From positions 9,918,118-9,982,117 of the forward strand of contig CP099839.1 in NCBI GenBank assembly GCA_030062745.1: a stretch of DNA of 64,000 bases, written 5' to 3'. Below the pieces are notes generated by a model, which was given only the letters and a program-made list of their open reading frames with translations, ran no database searches and was not told the origin of the DNA. The position numbers and the translations under genes are program-made. Shown piece after piece: positions 23,300 to 31,861 of the stretch. The stretch's first letter is position 1; each line of letters starts with the position of its first letter. The stretch comes from Capitulum mitella (Eukaryota; Arthropoda; Thecostraca; Pollicipedomorpha; Pollicipedidae).

Positions 23300-25550
23300 A
23301 CAATGCCAAAGCAAGACGCGTGTTCCGCCAAAACAGGTGAACGCGTCCCCAGGCCAAACCGGAGCGAGTTGGAGGCTGAAATTTTCGCACGATCCAGGGA
23401 CAGGTCCAAAGGAGTGCAGTGTCACGTGACGACTCGGTACAGCGCACCGTGAGCACGTGGTGCGCGAAAACAAGTTTTCGTCAACACAGAAGCCTATGGC
23501 ACATTTCGCCAGGTCTCGAAGAAACGTATGATGAAGGCTCGAACTGCAATGGATCTAGGATACTCCATTTCAGACCATTATTTACGGCAATAATCCCGGT
23601 TTGCGGCTGCTGGAACAAAGCAGCTGCCAGAAGTCTCCCCAGAGGCTGCCAGGATAAGGATGGCGAGCACAGGCGCATCTGGGGGGTCCTAGGGGTCCCA
23701 GGACCCCCGAAATGTTTGAAGAGGGCTCACGCCCACGGAAGATGGAAAATTACCCTTATAAAAACTGAAGTCATCGCCAAATTGCAGCATGCCAAAAACA
23801 TGGCTGCTATCCGGCAGGAGAAAGGGGAGCAACGCGACGCCCAGCGTAGCGCTGACGCCGAGCGCCGCCATGAGGAGCGCGAGGAGCTACACCGGGCAGC
23901 GCTACAAAAGGTAGCTCTGCAGTATATCAGACGTATCTTTGCGGCGCCGCCTGAGCTGCAGATGAGCCGAATGGCTTGACAGGAACATTGGACATATCAC
24001 CAACAGCGGGTGATGCGAACAGACAGGGACCGAGAGTTGCGGTAGACGCAGAGCAACATGACACCAATGTCATGGGCGACGTACAACACTGCAGCCTGTG
24101 TTGCATCAGCGCGCAGTGGAGCAAGCGCGCAAGCGCTTGCCTTCTCTTCTCTTCTCTACTTTACTAAAGCAAGACATGTGTGTTCGGCCGAAACGGTTTG
24201 TCACGCGCCCAGGTCAAACCGAAGCGAGTTGGAGGCTTGAAATTCGCGAACGACACATGCACGGGACCGAAGGAGTGCAGTGTCACGTGACGACTCGGTA
24301 TGGTGCACCGTGAGCACGTGGCGCGCGAGACAAGGAATCTGTGGCACTTTTCGTTAGATCTCGAAAAAACGTATGGCGAAATTTCGGACAGCGATGGATC
24401 AAGGATCCCCCATTTCCGGAGATGCATGATTTACGCCAATAAGCTGGGTGAAGCCATTGATCCGAAACAATGTTATTGGTAGAAGTTGCCAAGAAACCAA
24501 GTCCGAGTGATGCGCAGGCTCCAAAGAGAACGCAAATTAGAGATGCAGCCCAGCACAGACATTTCAGTGGGGATGACCGGCGGGCTCTCCCCTGGCCTCC
24601 ATGTACATCAAATGTGGCAGTTTTCACAAGCAAAAAAACGTTTATTGCCCAAAGCACCTAACGCCAGGTCTGTCTGCGGAGCCAGGTCAAAATTGGGAAA
24701 TGCTGGATCATGGTGAAATGGACCACGGTTGGACCATTCCACCAAAACCGCCGTAACCGTCTCCGGTCTCACTGGAGTTGTTTCTCCCGAGTCCGGATGA
24801 CGTGCCAGTGATGACTATTTGTGATGTCTGCAGCCGCTGGAACAAACCGGCGTCGAGAAGTCTCCCCAGAGACTGAAAAGAAGAGGACGGCGAGGGCCAA
24901 GGAGACCAAAGTAGAACGACGGAGACAGCTCTCCTCGAACTCGGCGCGCATGGCCACCATCCGGTAGTACGAAGCATTGCCACAGCGTCAGCAGCGGTTG
25001 TCGCAGAATGCCACGTGCATGGCCGCCATCTGACAACAGGAGGCGTCGCCGCAGCGGCAGCAGCGTCTGTCGCAACACGCCGCCAACATGGCCCTTATTC
25101 AGCAAGGGGACGGAGAACAACGTGAAGCCCAGCGTACCGCTGACGCCGAGCGCCAGCGCGAGGATCGCGAGGAGCTGCGCTGGGCGGCTCCATAAAACAC
25201 GGTGCCACACTATACCAGGCGCAGCTCTATGGCGCCGCCTGAGCTGCAGATACGCCGACCGGCAGCAACACTGGTCAGACTACCAACAGTGTGTGGTAGG
25301 GGCGGGGCAACATGTGACGAATGTCACCGGCCACGCACAGCATTGCAGCCCCAGCGCGCGGCGGAACGAGCGTGCATGTGCTTGCTGATCACGGAGTAAA
25401 TGTGAATCAGATTTCATGTTACCTATTGAGACAGTAGTGAGATTGGACCATTCCACCGAAACCGTCGGAAACGTCTCACTGGACCAGTCTTCCGGGTACG
25501 GGCGACAGAACGACGGTGACGGTGACGTCTTTGTGTGCGCCCCGGCACTC
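23300..25550 (+). pseudogene. Tandemly repeated coding-like block, coiled-coil type (degenerate)
   Basis: Copy 1 spans about 23300-24160 and copy 2 about 24161-25390, with a partial third from about 25430. A nearly identical stretch from GGAGTGCAGTGTCACGTGAC onward occurs at 23411 and 24272 (861 bp apart). The block CCGCTGGAAC...AGTCTCCCCAGAG recurs at about 23602 and 24829. GCGCCGCCTGAGCTGCAGAT recurs at about 23942 and 25231. In copy 1 the 3' part reads a Gln/Glu/Arg-rich helix (MAAIRQEKGEQRDAQRSADA onward); copy 2 has the related AANMALIQQGDGEQREAQRT. Such Q/E/R-rich helices follow Myb/SANT-like DNA-binding domains in some arthropod transposon-derived proteins, but no such domain is visible here. 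No copy is open end to end. Confidence 0.5.
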
Positions 25551-25915
25551 ACAAAGTTGGAAAGAGCACCCACAGTACAGCTGAAGCACCCACAGCCTAA
25601 AATGTAATGAACGACATCCTAAATATGGTCCACCAAGATGCACCAGAAATTTTCTGAGAGTGAAAGGGCTAGGCGGAGGCAAATATATTACTAAAGGTGC
25701 ATCAAGCCAGCCCGTTTCACTCTCCACTATCACCTCCGAAATTCATGCAGAAGCTAGAAGCCCTCATTCATTCCACCAAACAAAGAAAATTATTTGAACA
25801 GCTTCGTAGGCATTCGGGTCACGGAGCCGCTGGCACAATGTCATGTGTTCAAAATATAAGATATTGTGTGACTTTGGGCAGCCATAATTATTTTCAGAAA
25901 GCCACACCTGCGCTC
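25551..25915. other. No gene recognised
   Basis: Unique-looking sequence. The + frame from 25697 continues into the following minisatellite and is not a credible gene. Confidence 0.5.
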
Positions 25916-25917
25916 TC

Positions 25918-26345
25918 TACAGCTGTCAGGGGCATGTCTGCAGGACGTCAGAGGGTTCCTCTACCGGCGGTCAGGGGCCCCACCGCAGGCCGTAAGAGAA
26001 GCCCCTTCAGGCCGGCAGGGCCCCGTGGGACAGCAGGGGGTCCTTCCACAGGTCAGCAGGGCTTTCCGAAGGCTGGCAGAGGCCCGCAGGCCGCCAGGGG
26101 CCCCTATCGACCATTAGGGGTCCCTAAAGGCTCGCAGGGGTCCCTCAGGACAGTAGAGCTTCCTCCACAGGCCAGCAGGGACCCTTTGAAGGTTGACAGG
26201 GGCCCTACAGACCAGCAGGTGGCCCCCACAGGACGGTACAGGGCCCCAAGGCCGGCAGGGGGCTCATACAGGCCGGCAGAGGACCCCACAGGCTGGTAGG
26301 AGGCCTCTTCAGGCCGGCAGCGGCCCTCTACAGGCCGACAGGGAC
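25918..26345 (+). repeat. 20-21-bp minisatellite (about 20 units)
   Basis: Diverged units such as GGCCGGCAGCGGCCCTCTACA follow one another. The most regular run is at 26240-26345 (unit starts about 21 bp apart). A 21-bp unit keeps frames open on both strands, producing Gly/Pro/Arg-rich text. It is a GC-rich minisatellite, not a CRISPR array, since there are no constant-repeat/variable-spacer blocks. Confidence 0.85.
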
Positions 26346-27724
26346 TTCCATCTATATATTTCGTCTTTTGTCTTTTCTTGTCTACCATTCTTGAAATGTT
26401 CTAGCGACGTTTCGGCTTTTTGGGGGGAATGGGCCTACTTTAAACATTTCGGAAAGGTTTTGGGGCCCCAAGGGCTCCCCGGCTGCGTCCCTACCAAAGC
26501 CCCCCCCCTTTTCCGCCTTGGATCCATTCCTGCATCAGACTGATATGCCATTTCAGCAATGGGTCCCAGTATAGCTCGCGGGCCCCACTTCAACATAAAG
26601 AGGGCTAAAATCAGCATTTGGGGGCTGAAATCAACACTAAGGGGACACTTGCCCCTCGAAAGAATACAAAAATGACGTCCGTGCTCTTGGACGTGCCTCG
26701 ATACTGGAAATAGTCAGTTGTCCAGTGAACAGCTTGGCGCTGTCTACGACTGTACATGAGACTCGGCCAAGGGCGTAACTCTGTGTGATTTTGGTAAGGA
26801 GATTTCCGTACCAAAAGAAATTATTGATGAGAAATTCCATACCAAAATAAAAGGACACATAAATGGGCCGATAGGCCCATTTATGTGTTTTCCTGCTTTA
26901 TAAAATATAGTTTTGTAAATACGTCATCAATGTTGTATTTTAGGCACCGATGAATTTATTTTCCCGCACCAAAATTGGTCCCCATTCTGCACCCATGGCC
27001 TCAACTGAGCTTTAAGGTGACAGCATTGGGTGTGCAGTTTGTAAAAAAATAGAGTAGTGAGTATTTACTGAACTTTTGTCTGGAGATCGTGGCTGAAGTT
27101 TTTGAACGAAAACTAAATATTTTCTAAAACATGTCGCGCAATACAGGTTCTATTGCACTCAGAGTTCTATTGAGTTTTTTGAGGCTGTGATCGAGTTTTG
27201 GGAGTTATTGGAGACAAAAATAGTCATTTCCTAAAAAAATATTTGTCAACACTGTCGGAGACCTCGGTCCAAGGTCCCGTCGGAGATCGCGATCGGAGAC
27301 CCCGGTCCGAGGCTCCAGTTCGAGGTCACGGTCGCAACTCACGATCCGAGGCTGGTCCGGGACTTGTTCCCCGGTGTCGGCATGTGAATGCTTTCACGTT
27401 TTGGTCGCGCATGATTACGGTTTGGATCGCGCATGTTTATGCTCTGACCTTTTGGTCGAGTTGATTTACTGATGCCGCGCATGATTGATTGCTGTTTAGG
27501 TTCGTTCGTCTGGTGGGCCATTTCATATCTGGAGGCCGGACTGGACGGAGACGCACAAAACGTCCGAGTCGCCACTGCCGACCGCGTGCGTCGTAGCTGC
27601 CACTGCCGCTGCAGCCGGACGGCAGCCAGATATTCCAGTGACTCTTAGTGAGAAAGTGTGTCCTGCTGTTGCAGCAGAGGGTGTCGAGCCGCCGACCCCC
27701 TGACGTTGCTGTGCTGAGGAGGAA
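26346..27724. other. No gene recognised; includes hairpin and short GAGGTC-type repeats; 5' flank of the transporter
   Basis: 26855-26888 holds a perfect hairpin (listed separately). At 27255-27355 words like CGGTCCGAGG and CGGAGACC recur. At 27380-27500 TTTTGGTCGCGCATGATTACG-like words recur. 27560-27725 is the sequence just upstream of the intact transporter; no TATA box is evident. It is unlike the sequence upstream of the left copy. Confidence 0.5.
26855..26888. repeat. Perfect 15-bp-arm hairpin
   Basis: ACACATAAATGGGCC (26855-26869), loop GATA, then GGCCCATTTATGTGT (26874-26888). Confidence 0.95.
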
Positions 27725-27758
27725 CATCATTGAAGCGGCGCGTGGTCCCGTGGTATGA

Positions 27759-27947
27759 ATGCAAAGTTTTGAAGAAACAGTAACACTGCATATCTGGACC
27801 CGTCGAAACTTGTCCACTTGTGGTAAACTGTGCGGCTGGTTCGTCGGAGTGGACCAACGAGTGCACTTCCAGTTCCGGAGAAAGCAGGTAGAACGAAACC
27901 AGGCGGACAGTCATCCTGCCGTCCGCCAGGGCGAATATGACTTCTGA
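27759..27947 (+). other. Upstream open frame overlapping the transporter start
   Basis: A 62-codon frame (MQSFEETVTLHIWTRR...) starts 178 bases before the transporter ATG and ends 11 bases inside it, in another frame. The left arm has a homologous frame starting at 20460 (MPSFEEIVTQDIWTRQ). Between the arms most substitutions change amino acids (about 20 in 189 bases). It is therefore probably untranslated leader or a regulatory uORF, not a second protein. Confidence 0.4.
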
Positions 27948-29760
27948 GGAGTCCTACATTCTGACGAAACGAAAAGGAGCAGGAGACCCAGGAGTCGTCA
28001 GCCATGGTCCAGACCACCTTACGGACGCCAATACTGGGCAGAACGACCAAACGGAAGGCCAAAACGACAAGACTCTGGAAGATGAGGTCCGCAGGACATC
28101 TAACGCGGAAGACAAAAGCGACGCAGGCCGACTAAACGCGAACCCAGCCGACACCAACCCGCGTCCGAATAGCGAGCAGACTTTCGACGACCTGCTGGAG
28201 ACGGCCGGCGGCGGCGGCCGGTTCCAAGTGCTGCTCGTGCTGGCTACCTCCCTGGCCGCTTTCAACAACGGCATCAGCACGTTCACGCTCGTCTTCAAAA
28301 TGGCCGAGCCCGAGCACTGGTGCGTGCGCGAGGACAACAACCGGACGCTCGTCTGTGTCGTCGGCGACGCCGGCTGCGAGCCGGCGCGCTGCCACGTGAG
28401 TCCCAACCAAACGGCCGGTTCGTGCATTGAGTGGGCGTACGCACGGGCCGAGCACGCCTCTACGGTCGTCTCCGACTTCGACCTGGTCTGCGAGCGCGCC
28501 GTGCTGCGCTCCATGATGTTCAGCGTGCACATGCTGGCGGGCCTGGCCGGCGCGATGCTGTTCGGCCCGCTTGGCGATCGGTACGGGCGCGCGCGCGTCG
28601 GTACCGGCACCGTTTTGCTCTTCATGGTGTCGTCGGCGCTGTTGGCGGCCGCGCCGAATCTGGGCCTGTTCGTGGCGGGCACGGCTTTGTCCGGGCTCAG
28701 CCAAATCGGCATCTACATCTGCCTCTTCACACTCTGCATGGAGATGGTGGGCGAGCGGTGGCGGTCGGCGGCAGGCATGTTCTGGGTGCTGCCATGGGCG
28801 GTCGGCATCATGGTGGCATCACTGGCTGCCTGGCTGCTGCCGCGCTGGTGGCAGCTGCAGCTGGTGGTGGCGGCCAGCGCGCTGCCGCTGCTGCCGGTCG
28901 TCTGGTGGCAGCCCGAGTCGTCGCGATGGCTGGCCGAGCGCGGCCGGTGGAGGGACGCGCTGGCGGTACTCCGACGCATCGCCGCCGTCAACGGGCGCCG
29001 CCTGCCGGACGACGTGGAGGCGCGGCTGCAGCAGCTGGCGCAGCCGCCGCCGGCCTCCGGCTGCTGCCGGGAGGTGCGTCTCCTGTTCGGCTCGCAACGC
29101 ATGGCCGTCATCTCGCTGACCACCATCTGGTTGTGGGTGGCCATTGCCTTCGTATACTACGGTATCGCCTTCGACGCGGCGCAGCTTGCGTCTGACGCCT
29201 ACCTGGCCACGTGCCTGTCGGGCCTCGTCGAGGTGCCCACGCTGCTTGTTGTGCCGTTGATGGACCGGTTCGGCCGGCGATGTGTAATGGCGGGCAGCTA
29301 CCTGCTCACGGCGCCCGCCATCTTGCTGGTGCTAGCCGTGCCGCCTGGCTGGCCCGTTCTCCTGCTTGGCTTGGTGGGCAAACTGGCCATCGGCGCCGCG
29401 TTCGGCGTCATCTACGTCTTTGTCGAGGAGTACATGCCGACCGAAGTGCGCAACGCCGCTCTGGGTATGTCAAGCATGGCGGAGGGCGTGGGCGGCGCGG
29501 TGAGCGCGCACGTGGCGTACGGTCTGGGCGCCGTGCACTGGACGGCACCGAGTGTCACGTTCGGCGTTGTGGCCGTGTCAGCCGGCCTGCTAACACTGCT
29601 CGTTCTTCCGGAGACGGTCGGCCGCCCGTTGCCGGACACGGTCGGCCAGGTCCGGCTGCGCTCCTGGCGGCGGCGGTCCGGCACCGGCGCCCGGGCCCTG
29701 ATCGCCGCGTCGGCAACGACAGGCGCGCATCGACGTCGACAGCACTGTGGGCGGCGATAG
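27937..29760 (+). CDS. SLC22-like organic ion transporter (major facilitator), intact
   Basis: A single uninterrupted 607-codon frame. The family is SLC22 (organic cation/anion/zwitterion transporters): 12-TM major facilitator proteins of the plasma membrane that move small organic ions by facilitated diffusion or exchange. The substrate cannot be told from sequence. Seen: hydrophilic N-terminus 1-95; TM1 about 97-119; an extracellular loop 120-192 with six or more Cys and N-glycosylation sites at Asn135 (NRT) and Asn157 (NQT), closed by FDLVCER 181-187; motif A GPLGDRYGRAR 210-220 after TM2; TM3-TM6 to about 324; PESSRWL 326-332 (PESPRWL is canonical); a cytosolic loop to about 386; TM7-TM12 from about 387 to 557 with DRFGRR 443-448 and EYMPTEVRN 498-506; and LPETVGRPLPDT 558-569. 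Length is somewhat above the usual 550 because of the long N-terminus and a basic C-terminal extension absent from the left copy. The ATG at 27937 matches the start of the other copy. No introns, unlike most animal SLC22 genes, which hints at a retrocopy origin. AATAAA lies at 30085. Confidence 0.9.
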   Translation: MTSEESYILTKRKGAGDPGVVSHGPDHLTDANTGQNDQTEGQNDKTLEDEVRRTSNAEDKSDAGRLNANPADTNPRPNSEQTFDDLLETAGGGGRFQVLLVLATSLAAFNNGISTFTLVFKMAEPEHWCVREDNNRTLVCVVGDAGCEPARCHVSPNQTAGSCIEWAYARAEHASTVVSDFDLVCERAVLRSMMFSVHMLAGLAGAMLFGPLGDRYGRARVGTGTVLLFMVSSALLAAAPNLGLFVAGTALSGLSQIGIYICLFTLCMEMVGERWRSAAGMFWVLPWAVGIMVASLAAWLLPRWWQLQLVVAASALPLLPVVWWQPESSRWLAERGRWRDALAVLRRIAAVNGRRLPDDVEARLQQLAQPPPASGCCREVRLLFGSQRMAVISLTTIWLWVAIAFVYYGIAFDAAQLASDAYLATCLSGLVEVPTLLVVPLMDRFGRRCVMAGSYLLTAPAILLVLAVPPGWPVLLLGLVGKLAIGAAFGVIYVFVEEYMPTEVRNAALGMSSMAEGVGGAVSAHVAYGLGAVHWTAPSVTFGVVAVSAGLLTLLVLPETVGRPLPDTVGQVRLRSWRRRSGTGARALIAASATTGAHRRRQHCGRR

Positions 29761-30084
29761 CACGACCCAGCCTAGTCGAATGGGTTTGGCGGATTCACAT
29801 TGGGCCCAGGCTGTTCTTGTTATATTCAATAGCGCCTAGCTTGTGTCGGGGACTCGGCACCTTGCGCCCTGTAACGTTAGCGTCATAGCGGGCGGGGGGG
29901 GGGACGCCGTTTGTATCGGCATGGCTGCATTGTTTCACGCAACTGGGGAGGCTGGACGTCAAGTAAGACCGTAACCGACGGCTCCAACTTCGCTTCCGCA
30001 CTAAAAGGTATCTAGTATATTCGTGCAGCCAGTGGGAAAGATGGCGTCCCGAAGATGAAGAAATGATTAATATCAGTTAATACC
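29761..30084 (+). other. 3' untranslated region of the transporter
   Basis: From the stop to the AATAAA at 30085 the sequence is about 95% identical to the left arm, including a G-run (near 29893-29902) and TTGTTATATTCAATAGCGCC. Confidence 0.5.
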
Positions 30085-30090
30085 AATAAA
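30085..30090 (+). promoter_or_regulatory. AATAAA poly(A) signal, right transporter copy
   Basis: In TACCAATAAATTAATTATTA, about 325 bases after the stop at 29760 and conserved in the left arm. Confidence 0.6.
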
Positions 30091-30367
30091 TTAATTATTA
30101 CCACATTCTGTATTCAACCGTCGATATCGTGCAAGACGTGCCTGCGCGGGACAAGGACGCAAATGTTCACTGACCTGCACCTACTAGTGACGTCACACAA
30201 CAAAGGTGAAGGGGACACATCCGAAAGGACTGGCGGGAAAACCGTAAGAAATCACTTCGAACCGCCGAAAGTTGAGTTTTGGGGCATAACTGTCACTACA
30301 GGCTACAGGCTGGTCTATCTGTCCCGTCCTGACCGGGATGTCCGTCGCACAATGACCGTAGAGAGTT

Positions 30368-30413
30368 TAGGTCCGTGCATTCGACACCGGCAGAGGACGT
30401 GTGCACGGACCTA
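30368..30413. repeat. 12-bp-arm hairpin present only in the right arm
   Basis: TAGGTCCGTGCA (30368-30379) pairs with TGCACGGACCTA (30402-30413) across a 22-base loop. The left arm reads straight through (GTAGCACATGCCTAG, minus strand near 17850), so this is an insertion of about 45 bp specific to the right arm. Confidence 0.85.
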
Positions 30414-30414
30414 G

Positions 30415-30725
30415 GCACCGCAGGTCCCGGCTTCTCCAACTATTCCTGCAAACGACTTCAGCGACCGTCTCGCGCCGTCGACCGGCCATGTCGCGTCAGC
30501 CTCGACGACAGACGTCCCTCGCGACAAGGGCGCGGGCTCGTCTCCAGGTGCCGGCCGTCCGGCGCTTGCGGCGCGCGTCTCCTGGGACGACGGCGCGGGA
30601 CTGCTGGCCTGGCGCGGCAGCTCCGCCACGCCAGCGGGCGATCAGTTAAGCTGTTTGGGGAAGACCGGTAGATGATCAGGAACCTAGCGAGCGTGCGGTC
30701 GCACGGTCCTCCCGCAGACATCGCT
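30415..30725 (-). mobile_element. Fossil Gypsy LTR retrotransposon, pol tail (right arm)
   Basis: Minus-strand text DRTLARFLIIYRSSPNS and the Pro/Arg-rich tail match the fossil at 17200-17850. It is shorter and broken, and carries no LTR. It was carried along in the duplication. Confidence 0.65.
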
Positions 30726-30849
30726 GCCTTGAAGCTGTCTTGACGGAGCTCACGAGAGCTGAGAATTCAGATTTGGGTTATTGGAATAACTGGCCGATAT
30801 TCGGCGTCGGCGAACGGTCGAATTTTGATTTCAAGTTTCGAATTTTTGG
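30726..30849. other. Arm sequence between Gypsy piece and satellite C
   Basis: Shared with the left arm (GAATTCAGATTTGGGTTATT region). No gene. Confidence 0.5.
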
Positions 30850-31440
30850 CATGTATTTGACTAGCCATTCTTGTATCCGAATGTTCGCCAAACATTCCAG
30901 TTTCATACGTATGTCAAGACAGCCAACGGTCAGCCCACGTTCAGCCCACGGTCAGCCCATCGAAGCGGTCCCTTTAAAATATCCCAAAATACACTACATC
31001 ATGCGTCTCGACGAGTTGAAGACGATGATGCCATCCAATCCTGGGTGCATCTCGTAGTTTGTCCCTCAGCGCTAATTAGTCCATTACCAACATGGATTCC
31101 AAATATTCACCAAATAGGGCTTGTCATATGTTCAAACGAATCGTCTTTGCCAGCCCAGCTCAAAAATACCTTTTCTGATGACCAGGTCACGTGAGAGGAA
31201 AATTACTTCTCAGCCTACGCTCAGCCCACGCGCAGCTCATAAAAGCGCCTCGTTCAAAAACACCCTAAGCGCAATATATTATACATCTCGACCTGCTGAA
31301 CACATTTGTAGGCTCCAATGTTCGGCGCATCTAATAGTTTGGCTTCCAGAGCCAAATGTTAATCAACAACATGGATTCACAAATATCAATGGAATGAGGC
31401 GTTTCATACATTCAAAATAATTCTCTTTGTGAGATACACC
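30850..31440 (+). repeat. Satellite C, two units (right arm)
   Basis: Units begin near CAGCCCATCGAAGCGG (about 30955) and CGCAGCTCATAAAAGCG (about 31232). Both continue with CATCTCGACCTGC/CGTCTCGACGAG, a TCCAATG/TCCAATC block, ACATGGATTC and ATATTCACCAAAT/ATATCAATGGAAT. Counterpart of 16561-17190. Confidence 0.7.
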
Positions 31441-31861
31441 CAAAGGTGACCTTCGTTAGTCTATATCTCCTGGTCTTTTCGAGTGACATGCATTTGGATT
31501 CGGTTTTCATCCTAATGCTTTCTTTCCCATATGCTTTATCGTTGAGGGTGACGGTAGGTATTTGGCCAGCCCCTATGATTTTTGTTATTTTCGATTCATG
31601 GTTACCTACATCGGAGGCACATGATCAGGCAGTCAACTTTCCCGGGTGCTTTAATATTTTTACTGTTCACAGTCAGTCAGGATTTCTCACCAAAAATCCG
31701 GATCCAATTAAAGTGACCAAGTAGCGTCTCAAACGACTCCCGTGTGAAGCTGAGCTCAAAACTATCCCATGTTCATTTATGTCTTTTCAACTTTTGAGTA
31801 ATATGCATATGAATTCGGTTTCCCCCAATGCTGTATTTCCCACTGGATTTAACATGGGATC
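31441..31861 (+). repeat. Satellite family A, outer end of right arm
   Basis: About 1.3 units with TTCGTTAGTCTATATCTCCT, GGTAGGTATTTGGCCAGCCC, AACTTTCCCGGGTGC, CTCAAACGACTCCC and GTGAAGCTGAGCTCAAAAC. It ends at the TTAA where the family-3 element starts. Confidence 0.85.

Larger units (their letters stand above)
27725..31861 (+). repeat. Right arm of the large inverted duplication
   Basis: Counterpart of 16154-20487 (minus). The inner limit lies around 27725, where GATGTT-type text is the last shared with the left arm. The outer limit is the TTAA at 31862, where a family-3 element begins. It contains the intact transporter, its 3' flank, a shorter piece of the fossil Gypsy pol tail, satellite C and satellite A. 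Confidence 0.92.

Noticed and set aside
25918-26345. CRISPR-like array
   Set aside because: Units are contiguous and all diverged, without constant repeats separated by unique spacers, and the window is eukaryotic.
28431-29195. Second + frame overlapping the intact transporter
   Set aside because: A frame shadow: Arg/Gly/Ala-rich and equivalent to the wrong-frame tail of the left copy.
16154-31861. Inverted repeat as the ends of one giant transposon
   Set aside because: The arms carry a host-type transporter, satellites and an older retrotransposon piece, and no short terminal repeats or target duplications bound them.
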